DNA of 46,998 nucleotides, from the NCBI GenBank assembly GCA_020725025.1, contig DYFV01000038.1, positions 1 to 46,998 of the forward strand. The letters are read 5' to 3'. Under the pieces are notes generated by a model, which had not been told where the DNA came from, ran no database searches, and worked only from the letters and a program-made list of their open reading frames with translations. The translations under genes and the position numbers were made by a program. Origin of the DNA: Azoarcus sp. GTDB lineage: Bacteria; Pseudomonadota; Gammaproteobacteria; Burkholderiales; Rhodocyclaceae. Shown piece by piece: positions 19,388-28,265 of the stretch (within the stretch, counting starts at the first letter, position 1; each line of letters begins with the position of its first letter).

Positions 19388-20569
19388 TCAGCTGCTCTCC
19401 ATCGCCCCGCTGCCGCTCTCCGATTCCGTCTTGTACTTCCTGAGATTCTCGATCGGGATACCGCAGTGAAGGCGTGATTCTACCAATTCGAGCAGCGGAA
19501 GCAGCGTGGAGAGCACTTCCGGCAGGCGCTCGACGACCTCGGCGGCGTCGCCCAGGCGCAGCTGGGCGAGCGCGTGATCGATGCTCATCGGCTGTTTCAG
19601 CAGCCGCTCCACCATCTCCGGGCGCACCTCGCCCTGATCCCCGATCACCCGGTTGCCGCCCATCTGCTTGCCGGCCTGGGCGCGCTGCACCGCCACCCCG
19701 ATCAGATGGCTCACCGTCTGCATGCCGTCCACCGAGGAGCTGGCCACGCCCACGGTGACGCTGATGCGGATACGCTCCTCGCGGTAGGTCATCACCAGCT
19801 TTTCCATCGCTTTCTGCATGCGCAGGGCGAAGGCGCAGCAGCCGAGGAGGTCGGTACTGGGCGAGAGCACCGCGAACTGGGCGTCGGTCAGCTGGGTGAC
19901 GGTGTCCTCCTGGCGCACCTTGGTAGCCAGGATCTTGGAGAGCTTGCGGGTGACGAGCTGGGCGACGTGGGTGCCGTGCCACTCGGTCAGCTGCTCGTAG
20001 TGATCGATCTCGATCACCATCGCGCTGATCTCGGTCTGGTGGCGGCGCGCGCGGGCGAGCTCCTGGGCCCCGCGCATGTTGAGATAGGACTCGGTGGCGA
20101 GCCCCGACACCGGATCGACCGGGCTCTGGCGCGCCAGGGCGGCGCGGCTTTCCTCCAGTTCGCGCTGCGCCTGGCCCAGCCGGGTGAGCGAATCGAGCCG
20201 CGCCACGAGCTCGGCCGAACCGATGCCCTTGGTGATGAAGTCGTTGGCGCCGAGACGACGGGCGCGCTCGCGCACCGCGTCGTCCTCCTCGCCGGAGATC
20301 ATGATCACCGGAACGTCGTGGATGCGCGCGATCTTGGAGCCGCGGATACGCTCGAGCAGTCCGTAGCCGTCCAGGCCCGGCATGCCGATGTCCGAGAGCA
20401 CCAGCTGGATGGTGGGATCGATCAGCAGCGCCTGCCAGCCGGCCTCGCCGTCGACCTCCTCGCGAAACTCGAAACGCCCCCGGATGAGCTTGATGAGCGA
20501 CGCCCGCACCATGCGCGAGTCGTCGACGATCAGCACCTTCGGCAGCGGGTGATTCTCCTCCTGGCTCAT
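19388..20569 (-). CDS. Response regulator with receiver domain and degenerate GGDEF domain
   Basis: A 393-residue cytoplasmic protein. The receiver domain (residues about 10-128) keeps the acidic pair (VDDSR), the phospho-acceptor D60 and the late Lys (FITKG). A GGDEF-fold domain follows (about 150-320), but its signature is LTDAQF at 227-232 instead of GGDEF, so it should not make cyclic di-GMP; it may bind GTP or serve as an interaction domain. A C-terminal tail of about 70 helical residues has no recognised domain. It begins 25 bases after acuI and is probably co-transcribed with it. No cognate kinase is adjacent. Confidence 0.85.
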   Translation of the reverse strand: MSQEENHPLPKVLIVDDSRMVRASLIKLIRGRFEFREEVDGEAGWQALLIDPTIQLVLSDIGMPGLDGYGLLERIRGSKIARIHDVPVIMISGEEDDAVRERARRLGANDFITKGIGSAELVARLDSLTRLGQAQRELEESRAALARQSPVDPVSGLATESYLNMRGAQELARARRHQTEISAMVIEIDHYEQLTEWHGTHVAQLVTRKLSKILATKVRQEDTVTQLTDAQFAVLSPSTDLLGCCAFALRMQKAMEKLVMTYREERIRISVTVGVASSSVDGMQTVSHLIGVAVQRAQAGKQMGGNRVIGDQGEVRPEMVERLLKQPMSIDHALAQLRLGDAAEVVERLPEVLSTLLPLLELVESRLHCGIPIENLRKYKTESESGSGAMESS

Positions 20570-20594
20570 CGCCGGGAATCTCCTGATGAGCGGA

Positions 20595-21596
20595 TCAAGC
20601 GCCGATCCGCACGACGGTACGGCCCTTCACCTCTCCGCGAATGTAGGCATCGAACGCCCCCGGCAGATCGTCGAAGGCGATGGTGCGGGTAACGGCGGCG
20701 AGGTGGCGCGGCTTTAGGTCGGTTGCGAGCCGCTCCCATACCCGCTGGCGCGTGGGGAAGCCCATGTAGCCCGAATCCACCCCGAGCAGGCTCACACCGC
20801 GCAGGATGAAGGGGAACACGGTGGTCTCCAGGTTGAAGCTCGCCGCGTTGCCGATGCTCGCCACGGTACCGGCCTGCTTCATGGTGGCGAGCACCCAGTG
20901 CAGGATCTTGCCGCCGACGTTGTCCACCGCGCCGGCCCATTTCGCGCCCTCCAGCGGACGCACCTTGTCGAAGTCGATCGTGCTGCGCGGCAGGATCTCC
21001 GCCGCGCCGAGCATCTCGAGGTAGCCGGCCTCGGCTTCCTTGCCGGTGAGCGCGACGACGTGGTAGCCCAGGCGCGCGAGCATGTCGATGGCGAGTCCGC
21101 CCACGCCGCCGGTGGCCCCCGTCACCACCACCGGGCCGTTGTCCGGCGCCAGGCCGTTGTCCTCCATGCGCACGATGCCGAGCGCGGCGGTGAAGCCGGC
21201 GGTGCCGAGCGCCATGGCCTCGAAGAGATCGAGCCCGGCCGGCAGCGGGACCACCCAGCCGGCGGGGACGCGCGCGTACTCGGCATAGCCGCCGTGGTGC
21301 GAGACACCGATGTCGAAGCTGGTGGCGATCACCGGGGCGCCGGGCGCGAAGCGCGGGTCCGCGCTCTCCACCACCTCGCCGGAGAGGTCGATGCCGCCCA
21401 CGCAGGGAAAACGACGGATGATCTTGCCCGCACCGGTAGCCGCCAGCGCGTCCTTGTAGTTGATGCTCGAGTAATGGACGCGGATCAGCACTTCGCCCGC
21501 ATCGAGCCTGTCGGGAGTGAGCGTTCCCATTCGGCTCTTCACCTGCCGGTTCTCGTCCTGTTCGATCAGGAAGGCTTTGAACGGAGTATTTTCCAC
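20595..21596 (-). CDS. acuI: Acrylyl-CoA reductase (YhdH/AcuI family)
   Basis: A 333-residue zinc-independent MDR oxidoreductase. Family landmarks are SINYKDALAATGAGKIIRRFP near residue 44, the NADPH-binding VVTGATGGVGGLAIDMLARLGYHVV, and the PFILRGVSLLGVDS block. AcuI/YhdH enzymes reduce acryloyl-CoA to propionyl-CoA with NADPH and so remove a toxic electrophile. The frame reaches a TTG at 21620, but a GTG at 21596 has a GAGGA ribosome binding site at good distance and gives the usual N-terminus (ENTPFKAF), so it was chosen. The gene is divergent from the HDOD gene, with about 155 bases between the chosen starts. Confidence 0.88.
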   Translation of the reverse strand: MENTPFKAFLIEQDENRQVKSRMGTLTPDRLDAGEVLIRVHYSSINYKDALAATGAGKIIRRFPCVGGIDLSGEVVESADPRFAPGAPVIATSFDIGVSHHGGYAEYARVPAGWVVPLPAGLDLFEAMALGTAGFTAALGIVRMEDNGLAPDNGPVVVTGATGGVGGLAIDMLARLGYHVVALTGKEAEAGYLEMLGAAEILPRSTIDFDKVRPLEGAKWAGAVDNVGGKILHWVLATMKQAGTVASIGNAASFNLETTVFPFILRGVSLLGVDSGYMGFPTRQRVWERLATDLKPRHLAAVTRTIAFDDLPGAFDAYIRGEVKGRTVVRIGA

Positions 21597-21751
21597 GGAA
21601 ATTCCTCGCAAGTTCGACAACGGCGGCCGGCATCGACCCCGGCGATTATAGCCAATCGAACCGCCGTTCTTTTCGCTATCCGGCGAACGCTCTTCATTTC
21701 GGCGACTGGCGAGCCGATAATCGTGTAACGAAACGTTTGGTCGACATTGTT

Positions 21752-22615
21752 ATGGCCCTGCTCGATACCCCGCTCGAATCGGTCGACGCCTATGTCGAGT
21801 TCATCTGCGCCCAGGACCTGCCGGTGCTGCGCCATACCGTGCGCGAGCTGGAGGCCCTGCGCATGCAGCAGGATTCGGTGAGCGGGCGGCGGGTGGCCTC
21901 GGTGGTGCTGGCCGACCCGCTCATGACGGTGCGCATCCTCACCTGGCTGCAGGCCCATCGCGGGCGCGCCCAGAACCACGACATCACCACCATCGACCGC
22001 GCCATCATGATGATGGGGGTGACGCCCTTCTTCGAGACTTTCAGCGACCTGCCGACCCTCGAGGAGCGGCTCGCGGGCCACCCGCGGGCACTGGTCGGCG
22101 TGCTCAAGGTCATCAACCGCGCGCGCAAGGCTGCTCACTACGCCCGCGAGTGGGCCGTCATCCGTCACGACCTGGACGTGGAGGAGGTAACCGTGGCGGC
22201 CCTGCTCCACGAAGTGACCGAGATCATGTGCTGGACCGTCGCCCCGGCGCTCACCCAGCGGGTCCACGACCTGCAGCAGGCCGACCGCAGCCTGCGCAGC
22301 ACGGTCGCACAGCAGACCGTGTTCGGCGTGACGGCACGAGAAATCCAGCTCGCCCTGGTGAGGAACTGGCAGCTGCCCGATCTTCTCGTCTGGCTGATGC
22401 AGGAAGACCAGTCCGACCACCCGCGGGTGCGCAACGTACGCCTCGCGGCCGATTTTGCGCGGCACCTCGCGCGCGGCTGGGACGATCCGGCCCTCGCCGA
22501 CGACCTGGCGGAGCTCGAGAAGCTGCTGCATCTGGGGCGCGAGCAATTGCTCATCCGCCTGGGTGTGCCCGCCGAGGTGATGCCGCGCTTCCTGCCGGCG
22601 GCCGATACCGAGTGA
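21752..22615 (+). CDS. HDOD domain protein
   Basis: A 287-residue cytoplasmic protein of the HDOD type, a degenerate relative of the HD phosphohydrolases that usually acts in signalling without catalysis. Visible segments are LPVLRHTVRELEALR, VASVVLADPLMTVRILTWLQ and DRAIMMMGVTPFFETF (the pattern of HDOD helices), then VTVAALLHEVTEIM with a lone His, consistent with loss of the HD metal site. The ATG at 21752 was taken; a TTG 15 bases earlier is also in frame. lemA follows 52 bases later. Confidence 0.8.
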   Translation: MALLDTPLESVDAYVEFICAQDLPVLRHTVRELEALRMQQDSVSGRRVASVVLADPLMTVRILTWLQAHRGRAQNHDITTIDRAIMMMGVTPFFETFSDLPTLEERLAGHPRALVGVLKVINRARKAAHYAREWAVIRHDLDVEEVTVAALLHEVTEIMCWTVAPALTQRVHDLQQADRSLRSTVAQQTVFGVTAREIQLALVRNWQLPDLLVWLMQEDQSDHPRVRNVRLAADFARHLARGWDDPALADDLAELEKLLHLGREQLLIRLGVPAEVMPRFLPAADTE

Positions 22616-22667
22616 TCGCAGGACCGATCGGATTCATGAAACCGACCAATACAGGGGAGAAGACAAC

Positions 22668-23243
22668 ATGAGCATCACGAGCGCGATCGTTCTCGGCGTC
22701 GCGGTTGTCGTCGTGCTTTATTTCGTCGTGGTCTACAACGGCCTCGTCCAGCTCAAGCACAACGTCGCCAAGGCCTGGGCCAACATCGACGTGCTGCTCA
22801 AGCAGCGCCACGACGAACTGCCCAAGCTCGTCGAGGTATGCCGCCAGTACAAGCAGTTCGAGCAGGAGACGCTGCAGCGCGTCACCGAAGCCCGCGCGCG
22901 CGTGGCGGCGGCACGCGAAAAGCACGACGTGCCGGCCCTCGGCCAGGCCGAAGGCATGCTGCGAGCGGGGCTCGGGCAGATCTTCGCGGTGGTCGAGGCC
23001 TATCCCGAGCTCAAGGCGAACGAGCACTTCATGCAGCTGCAGACGCGGATCACCGCGCTGGAGAACGGCATCGCCGATCGGCGCGAGTGGTACAACGAGT
23101 CGGTCAACGTGCACAACGTGCGCATCGAGCAGTTCCCCGACCTCATCGTGGCGCGGCTCTTCCAGTTCGCGTCCCAGCCGCTGCTGCAGTTCGCGAACGC
23201 CGAGAAGGCCGACGTCGACCTGAAGGCCCTGTTCGGCACCTGA
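22668..23243 (+). CDS. LemA family protein
   Basis: A 191-residue protein with an N-terminal membrane helix (residues about 5-24, IVLGVAVVVVLYFVVVYNGL), then the LemA four-helix pattern: LKHNVAKAWANIDVLLKQRHDELPKLVEV near 28, LQTRITALENGIADRREWYNESVNVHN near 125 and FPDLIVARLF. LemA proteins are anchored in the membrane with an extracytoplasmic or cytoplasmic helical bundle; their molecular role is not settled. The next gene encodes a GIDE-like protein, a pairing known from other bacteria. Confidence 0.92.
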   Translation: MSITSAIVLGVAVVVVLYFVVVYNGLVQLKHNVAKAWANIDVLLKQRHDELPKLVEVCRQYKQFEQETLQRVTEARARVAAAREKHDVPALGQAEGMLRAGLGQIFAVVEAYPELKANEHFMQLQTRITALENGIADRREWYNESVNVHNVRIEQFPDLIVARLFQFASQPLLQFANAEKADVDLKALFGT

Positions 23244-23268
23244 CGCGCGGGGGCGGAGACAGCCGGCC

Positions 23269-24168
23269 ATGCTCGTGCGCCTGCGCCGCGACGGCGCCAA
23301 CATCGCCCTGCCCGGGCTGCAGGTGGCGATCATCGCCACGGCCGCCGCCATCGACACCGCCTGGGGCTGGCTCGGCGGCCTGGCGGCCCTGATGGCGACC
23401 GGCCTCTACGGCTGGCTGCGCTCCGTTCAGCATGCGCGGCTCATCCTGGACACGCCGACCTCGCGGATCGCCTCGGCCGCCCAGGGCTATACCGAGCTGC
23501 GCGGCCACGGCCGGCCGCTGGACGGCACGCCGGTGCTCTCCCCGATCAACGGGCTGCCTGTCCTGTGGTACCGGCTGAAGACCGAGCGCCGCGACAGCGA
23601 CGGCAAGTGGCAGGACGTGGACACGGTCGAGAGCGACGCCTCCTTCCTGCTCGACGACGGCAGCGGCATGTGCGCGGTCGATCCGGACGGGGCGGAGATG
23701 CTGGTACGCCGGCGCGACGTGTTCCACCGGGGCGATCTGCGCCAGACCCAGTGGTCGCTGCTGGCCAACGACCCGGTGTATGCGATCGGCGAGTTCACCA
23801 CCCTCGGCAGCATCGCCCCCGAACTCGACGTGGCGGGCCAGGTGCGAGAGCTGCTGGCGCACTGGAAGGCGCGGCGGCACGAGTTGCTCGCGCGCTTCGA
23901 CCTTGACGGCAACGGGGAGATCGACGTTCGGGAATGGGAGCTCGCGCGCGCCCAGGCCAAGCGCGAGGTGCTGAAGCGCCGCCATGAAGTGCTCTCGGCG
24001 CCCGAGGCCCACGTGATGCGGAGGCCCGAGGGGCGCCTTTATCTCATCTCCGACCTCGATCCGGCCGGCATTGCCCGCCGCTATCGCCTTTGGGCCGGCG
24101 TGCACCTGGTCGTCTTCCTCGGCTCGGCCGGCGCGGCGGCGTGGTTCCATCGCGTCACCGCGTTCTGA
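23269..24168 (+). CDS. GIDE-like membrane protein with an EF-hand loop
   Basis: A 299-residue protein. Two hydrophobic segments near the N-terminus (about residues 14-47) and one at the C-terminus (about 277-295) bracket a soluble region. The region around YTELRGHGRPLDGTPVLSPINGLPVLWYRLK resembles the GIDE domain of the mitochondrial E3 ligase MUL1 and its bacterial relatives; no RING is present. Around residue 206 there is a textbook calcium loop, DLDGNGEIDVRE, with D, D, N, D and E at positions 1, 3, 5, 9 and 12. It follows lemA by 25 bases and is probably in the same operon. The function is unknown. Confidence 0.72.
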   Translation: MLVRLRRDGANIALPGLQVAIIATAAAIDTAWGWLGGLAALMATGLYGWLRSVQHARLILDTPTSRIASAAQGYTELRGHGRPLDGTPVLSPINGLPVLWYRLKTERRDSDGKWQDVDTVESDASFLLDDGSGMCAVDPDGAEMLVRRRDVFHRGDLRQTQWSLLANDPVYAIGEFTTLGSIAPELDVAGQVRELLAHWKARRHELLARFDLDGNGEIDVREWELARAQAKREVLKRRHEVLSAPEAHVMRRPEGRLYLISDLDPAGIARRYRLWAGVHLVVFLGSAGAAAWFHRVTAF

Positions 24169-24196
24169 TCGCCACCGTCGCGAACCAGGGCGACTC

Positions 24197-24229
24197 GTAG
24201 CCTGGATGGAGCCCCAGCGGAATCCGGGA
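24197..24229. repeat. Dispersed REP-like repeat, copy 1
   Basis: GTAGCCTGGATGGAGCCCC, then AGCGGAATCCGGGA, closely matches the sequence at 34340-34372. The outer parts (CCTGGAT / ATCCGGG) can pair into a hairpin. It lies between the GIDE-like gene and uup, which converge here, so it may also serve as a transcript end. Confidence 0.6.
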
Positions 24230-24284
24230 AGGCGCTGAACCGCCTGTGACGCAGATCCGCCCCCGTCGGGCCGTCTGCGGCGAA

Positions 24285-26198
<1,914 letters not shown>

Positions 26199-26265
26199 GA
26201 GCGGATCAGGGAATGGAAACAGCCGATTCTACCGGCCCGACGCCCCCGCCCAAAGCCCGCGACCC

Positions 26266-26294
26266 TTGGTAGCGCGCGCGCAACGGGCTAGAAT
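26266..26294 (+). promoter_or_regulatory. Promoter of the tRNA-Arg gene
   Basis: TTGGTA (26266-26271) and TAGAAT (26289-26294) are 17 bases apart. The tRNA 5' end lies 9 bases past the -10, the normal initiation distance, with a GC-rich stretch between the two boxes. Confidence 0.7.
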
Positions 26295-26303
26295 TGCGCC
26301 CTT

Positions 26304-26378
26304 CTCCCCGTAGTTCAATGGATAGAACGAGCGCCTCCTAAGCGCTAGATCTGGGTTCGATTCCCGGCGGGGGGACCA
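26304..26378 (+). tRNA. tRNA-Arg (anticodon CCT)
   Basis: A 75-base cloverleaf. The acceptor CTCCCCG (26304-26310) pairs with CGGGGGG (26368-26374), including one T-G wobble; discriminator A and an encoded CCA follow. The anticodon stem AGCGC/GCGCT closes loop CTCCTAA with anticodon CCT at 26337-26339. The T-arm is CTGGG-TTCGATT-CCCGG. It reads the AGG codon, rare in this GC-rich genome, and is a frequent integration site. The 3' end is duplicated 7.4 kb downstream, which marks the insertion of the element that follows. Confidence 0.95.
26356..26378 (+). repeat. Left attachment site (attL) in the tRNA 3' end
   Basis: TTCGATTCCCGGCGGGGG (26356-26373) is exactly repeated at 33739-33756; the following G-ACCA is repeated without the G. 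The copy covers the T-loop, the T-stem and the acceptor 3' strand, which is where P4-type integrases cross over. Confidence 0.88.
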
Positions 26379-26433
26379 CACCGAATATCGCAGCACTTCC
26401 CACACCGTCTCACACTGCATCAGGCACCAGATG

Positions 26434-26458
26434 AACCCCGCATTTTCGCGGGGTTTTT
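26434..26458 (+). terminator. Intrinsic terminator after the tRNA
   Basis: AACCCCGC pairs with GCGGGGTT across a 6-base loop and ends in five T. It lies 55 bases past the tRNA, inside the element, so the element brings its own stop for tRNA transcription and shields the integrase gene from read-through. Confidence 0.85.
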
Positions 26459-26514
26459 CGCTTGTGACCCCGTCGCAAACAATCTAGACTCGTCGCATAA
26501 CAGCGCGACTGCAC

Positions 26515-26576
26515 TGACGGTACACCGGACGGCACATTCCAGATACCGCCAGCAGCCCGCTTCCGATGTACCGTCA
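26515..26576. promoter_or_regulatory. Inverted repeat upstream of the integrase
   Basis: TGACGGTACA (26515-26524) and its exact reverse complement TGTACCGTCA (26567-26576) are separated by 42 bases and end 17 bases before the integrase ATG. Spaced arms of this kind suit integrase arm sites or AlpA/excisionase sites that control int and excision (inference). Confidence 0.6.
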
Positions 26577-26593
26577 CAGGCGAGGAGTCCAAG

Positions 26594-27832
26594 ATGCTGA
26601 CCGACACTAGATGCAGGCAGGCGCAGGCCACCGAGAAGCCGCAGAAGTTGAGTGACGAGAAAGGGCTTTATTTACTCATTCATCCTAACGGCGCGAAGTA
26701 CTGGCGCATGGACTACCGCTACGCTGGCAAGCGCAAGACGCTTGCGCTCGGCGTTTATCCCGAGATCGGCCTCAAGAAGGCTCGAGAACGGCGCGACGAG
26801 GCGCGACGCCTGCTTTGTGACGGTATCGACCCGGGGCAGCGGCGCAAGGACGACAAGATCGCTCGTGCAACCCGTGCAGCGAGCACCCTAGAAGCGGTCG
26901 CGCGTGAGTGGTTTGAGCAGAAGCAGCACGACTGGGTGCAGACCTACGCCGACAAGGTACTCGCCTCGTTGGAAGCGGACATTTTCCCGGCCCTCGGTCG
27001 CCGACCGGTGGCCGAGATCACCGCGGCCGAAGTGCTCGCCGCCTTGAAGAAGATCGAAGCGCGCGGCGCCCTTGAAACGCTGAAGCGAGTGCGCCAGCGC
27101 GTTAGCGACGTGTTTCTCTACGCCATCGCCACCGGGCGGGTTGAATCAAACCCGGTTCAGGGCCTGCACAAGGCGCTCAAGACCCAGAAGGCATCGCACC
27201 GACCGGCGCTGCACTCCCGGGAGCTGCGGGAGTTTTTCATCCGGCTGGACGCGGTGCGTATCTCCAGGCCGGTAAAACTGGCGCTGCACCTGCTCGTGCT
27301 CGTCTTCGTGCGCCCTGCGGAGCTGCGGGGAGCGCGGTGGTGCGAGATCGACCTCGACCGGGGCGAGTGGGTCATACCCGGCGAGCGGGACCGGGCGCGC
27401 GGCCTTGTCGGCATGAAGATGGGCGAGGAGCACGTCGTTCCCCTCTCCAGGCAAGCGACCGAGATTTTCCGCGAGCTGCACGAGTACAGCGGACACAAGG
27501 ACCTCGTTTTCCCGAATCGCAACGATCATACCCGCCCGATCTCGGACGGCACCCTGAACTCTGCCCTGCGCGCGATGGGCTACGCCGCCGACGAGGTAAC
27601 GGGCCACGGCTTCCGCGCGACGGCAACGGGCGGACTTCTGGAACTGGGCTTCAAGCCGGAAGTGATCGACCGCCAGCTCGCCCACCGCGAGCGAGATCAA
27701 GTGTTCGGCGCTTATTCGCACATGGCCGAGTTCATGGCGGAACGGCGGTCGTTAATGCAGGCGTGGGCGGACTACGTCGATTCACTCATTTCGGGCGCGA
27801 ACGTCATTCCGATGCGGAAGGATGCGGCGTAA
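26594..27832 (+). CDS. P4-type tyrosine integrase
   Basis: A 412-residue site-specific recombinase. The N-terminal arm-binding domain (DUF4102 type) is seen in KLSDEKGLYLLIHPNGAKYW and TLALGVYPEIGLKKARERRDEARRL; a core-binding domain covers about 100-200. Catalytic residues in the C-terminal domain are R245 (PAELRGARW), H338-x2-R341 (HGFRA), H364 (LAHRE) and the nucleophile Y374 (AYSHMAEF). All are present, so the enzyme should be active. It is the first gene after the tRNA and reads away from it, as usual for this family. GAGGAG lies 6 bases before the ATG. Confidence 0.95.
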   Translation: MLTDTRCRQAQATEKPQKLSDEKGLYLLIHPNGAKYWRMDYRYAGKRKTLALGVYPEIGLKKARERRDEARRLLCDGIDPGQRRKDDKIARATRAASTLEAVAREWFEQKQHDWVQTYADKVLASLEADIFPALGRRPVAEITAAEVLAALKKIEARGALETLKRVRQRVSDVFLYAIATGRVESNPVQGLHKALKTQKASHRPALHSRELREFFIRLDAVRISRPVKLALHLLVLVFVRPAELRGARWCEIDLDRGEWVIPGERDRARGLVGMKMGEEHVVPLSRQATEIFRELHEYSGHKDLVFPNRNDHTRPISDGTLNSALRAMGYAADEVTGHGFRATATGGLLELGFKPEVIDRQLAHRERDQVFGAYSHMAEFMAERRSLMQAWADYVDSLISGANVIPMRKDAA

Positions 27833-28052
27833 GGCAAACAAAACTGAGACTGTTGTTTTCACACAACAAACGAGCTTCGGGCGCGGGCGCGCCGTCCTCC
27901 TCTCCCGAACTTCATCCCGATTCACAGGAGAACACAGAAGATACAACGCCGAAGTTGGGCGAAAAACTAGTACTTCGGCGCTAGGTGCACGAAATGCTGC
28001 ATTGATGCAGTCTGCGAGCATTCCCGCGCAGGACGTCACCTAGGAGCCCAAG
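27833..28052. promoter_or_regulatory. Integrase-alpA gap with a palindrome
   Basis: 220 bases without a convincing gene. The palindrome CTGCAT-TG-ATGCAG lies at 27997-28010, about 40 bases before the alpA start, a plausible operator for AlpA or a helper-phage factor. An AGGAG ribosome binding site precedes alpA. Confidence 0.45.
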
Positions 28053-28265
28053 ATGAACCAGCAAGTCCCCACGCAGCAACCCCGCCGCGCGCTGCGCCTC
28101 CCTCAGGTGCTCGACCGCACCGGCAAGTCCCGCGCTGCCGTTTACCGTGACATTGCCGCCGGCAAGTTTCCCGCCCCCTTCAAGATCGGTGAGCGCGCGA
28201 GCGCGTGGAGCGAGGCCGACATCGAGCAGTGGCTCGCTAACCGCATGGCCGGGGTGTCGAAATGA
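28053..28265 (+). CDS. AlpA-family excisionase/transcriptional regulator
   Basis: A 70-residue winged-helix DNA-binding protein: RLPQVLDRTGKSRAAVYRDI, then a loop GKFPAPFKIGERASAW and SEADIEQWLANRM, the standard AlpA pattern of a helix-turn-helix plus wing ending in a D/E-W helix. In satellites AlpA activates int or acts as excisionase. Its stop overlaps the primase ATG (ATGA), so both are translated together. AGGAG lies 8 bases upstream of the start. Confidence 0.92.
   Translation: MNQQVPTQQPRRALRLPQVLDRTGKSRAAVYRDIAAGKFPAPFKIGERASAWSEADIEQWLANRMAGVSK

Noticed and set aside
27822..28043. Short plus frame between integrase and alpA
   Set aside because: Overlaps the integrase end, lacks a ribosome binding site and shows no domain pattern.
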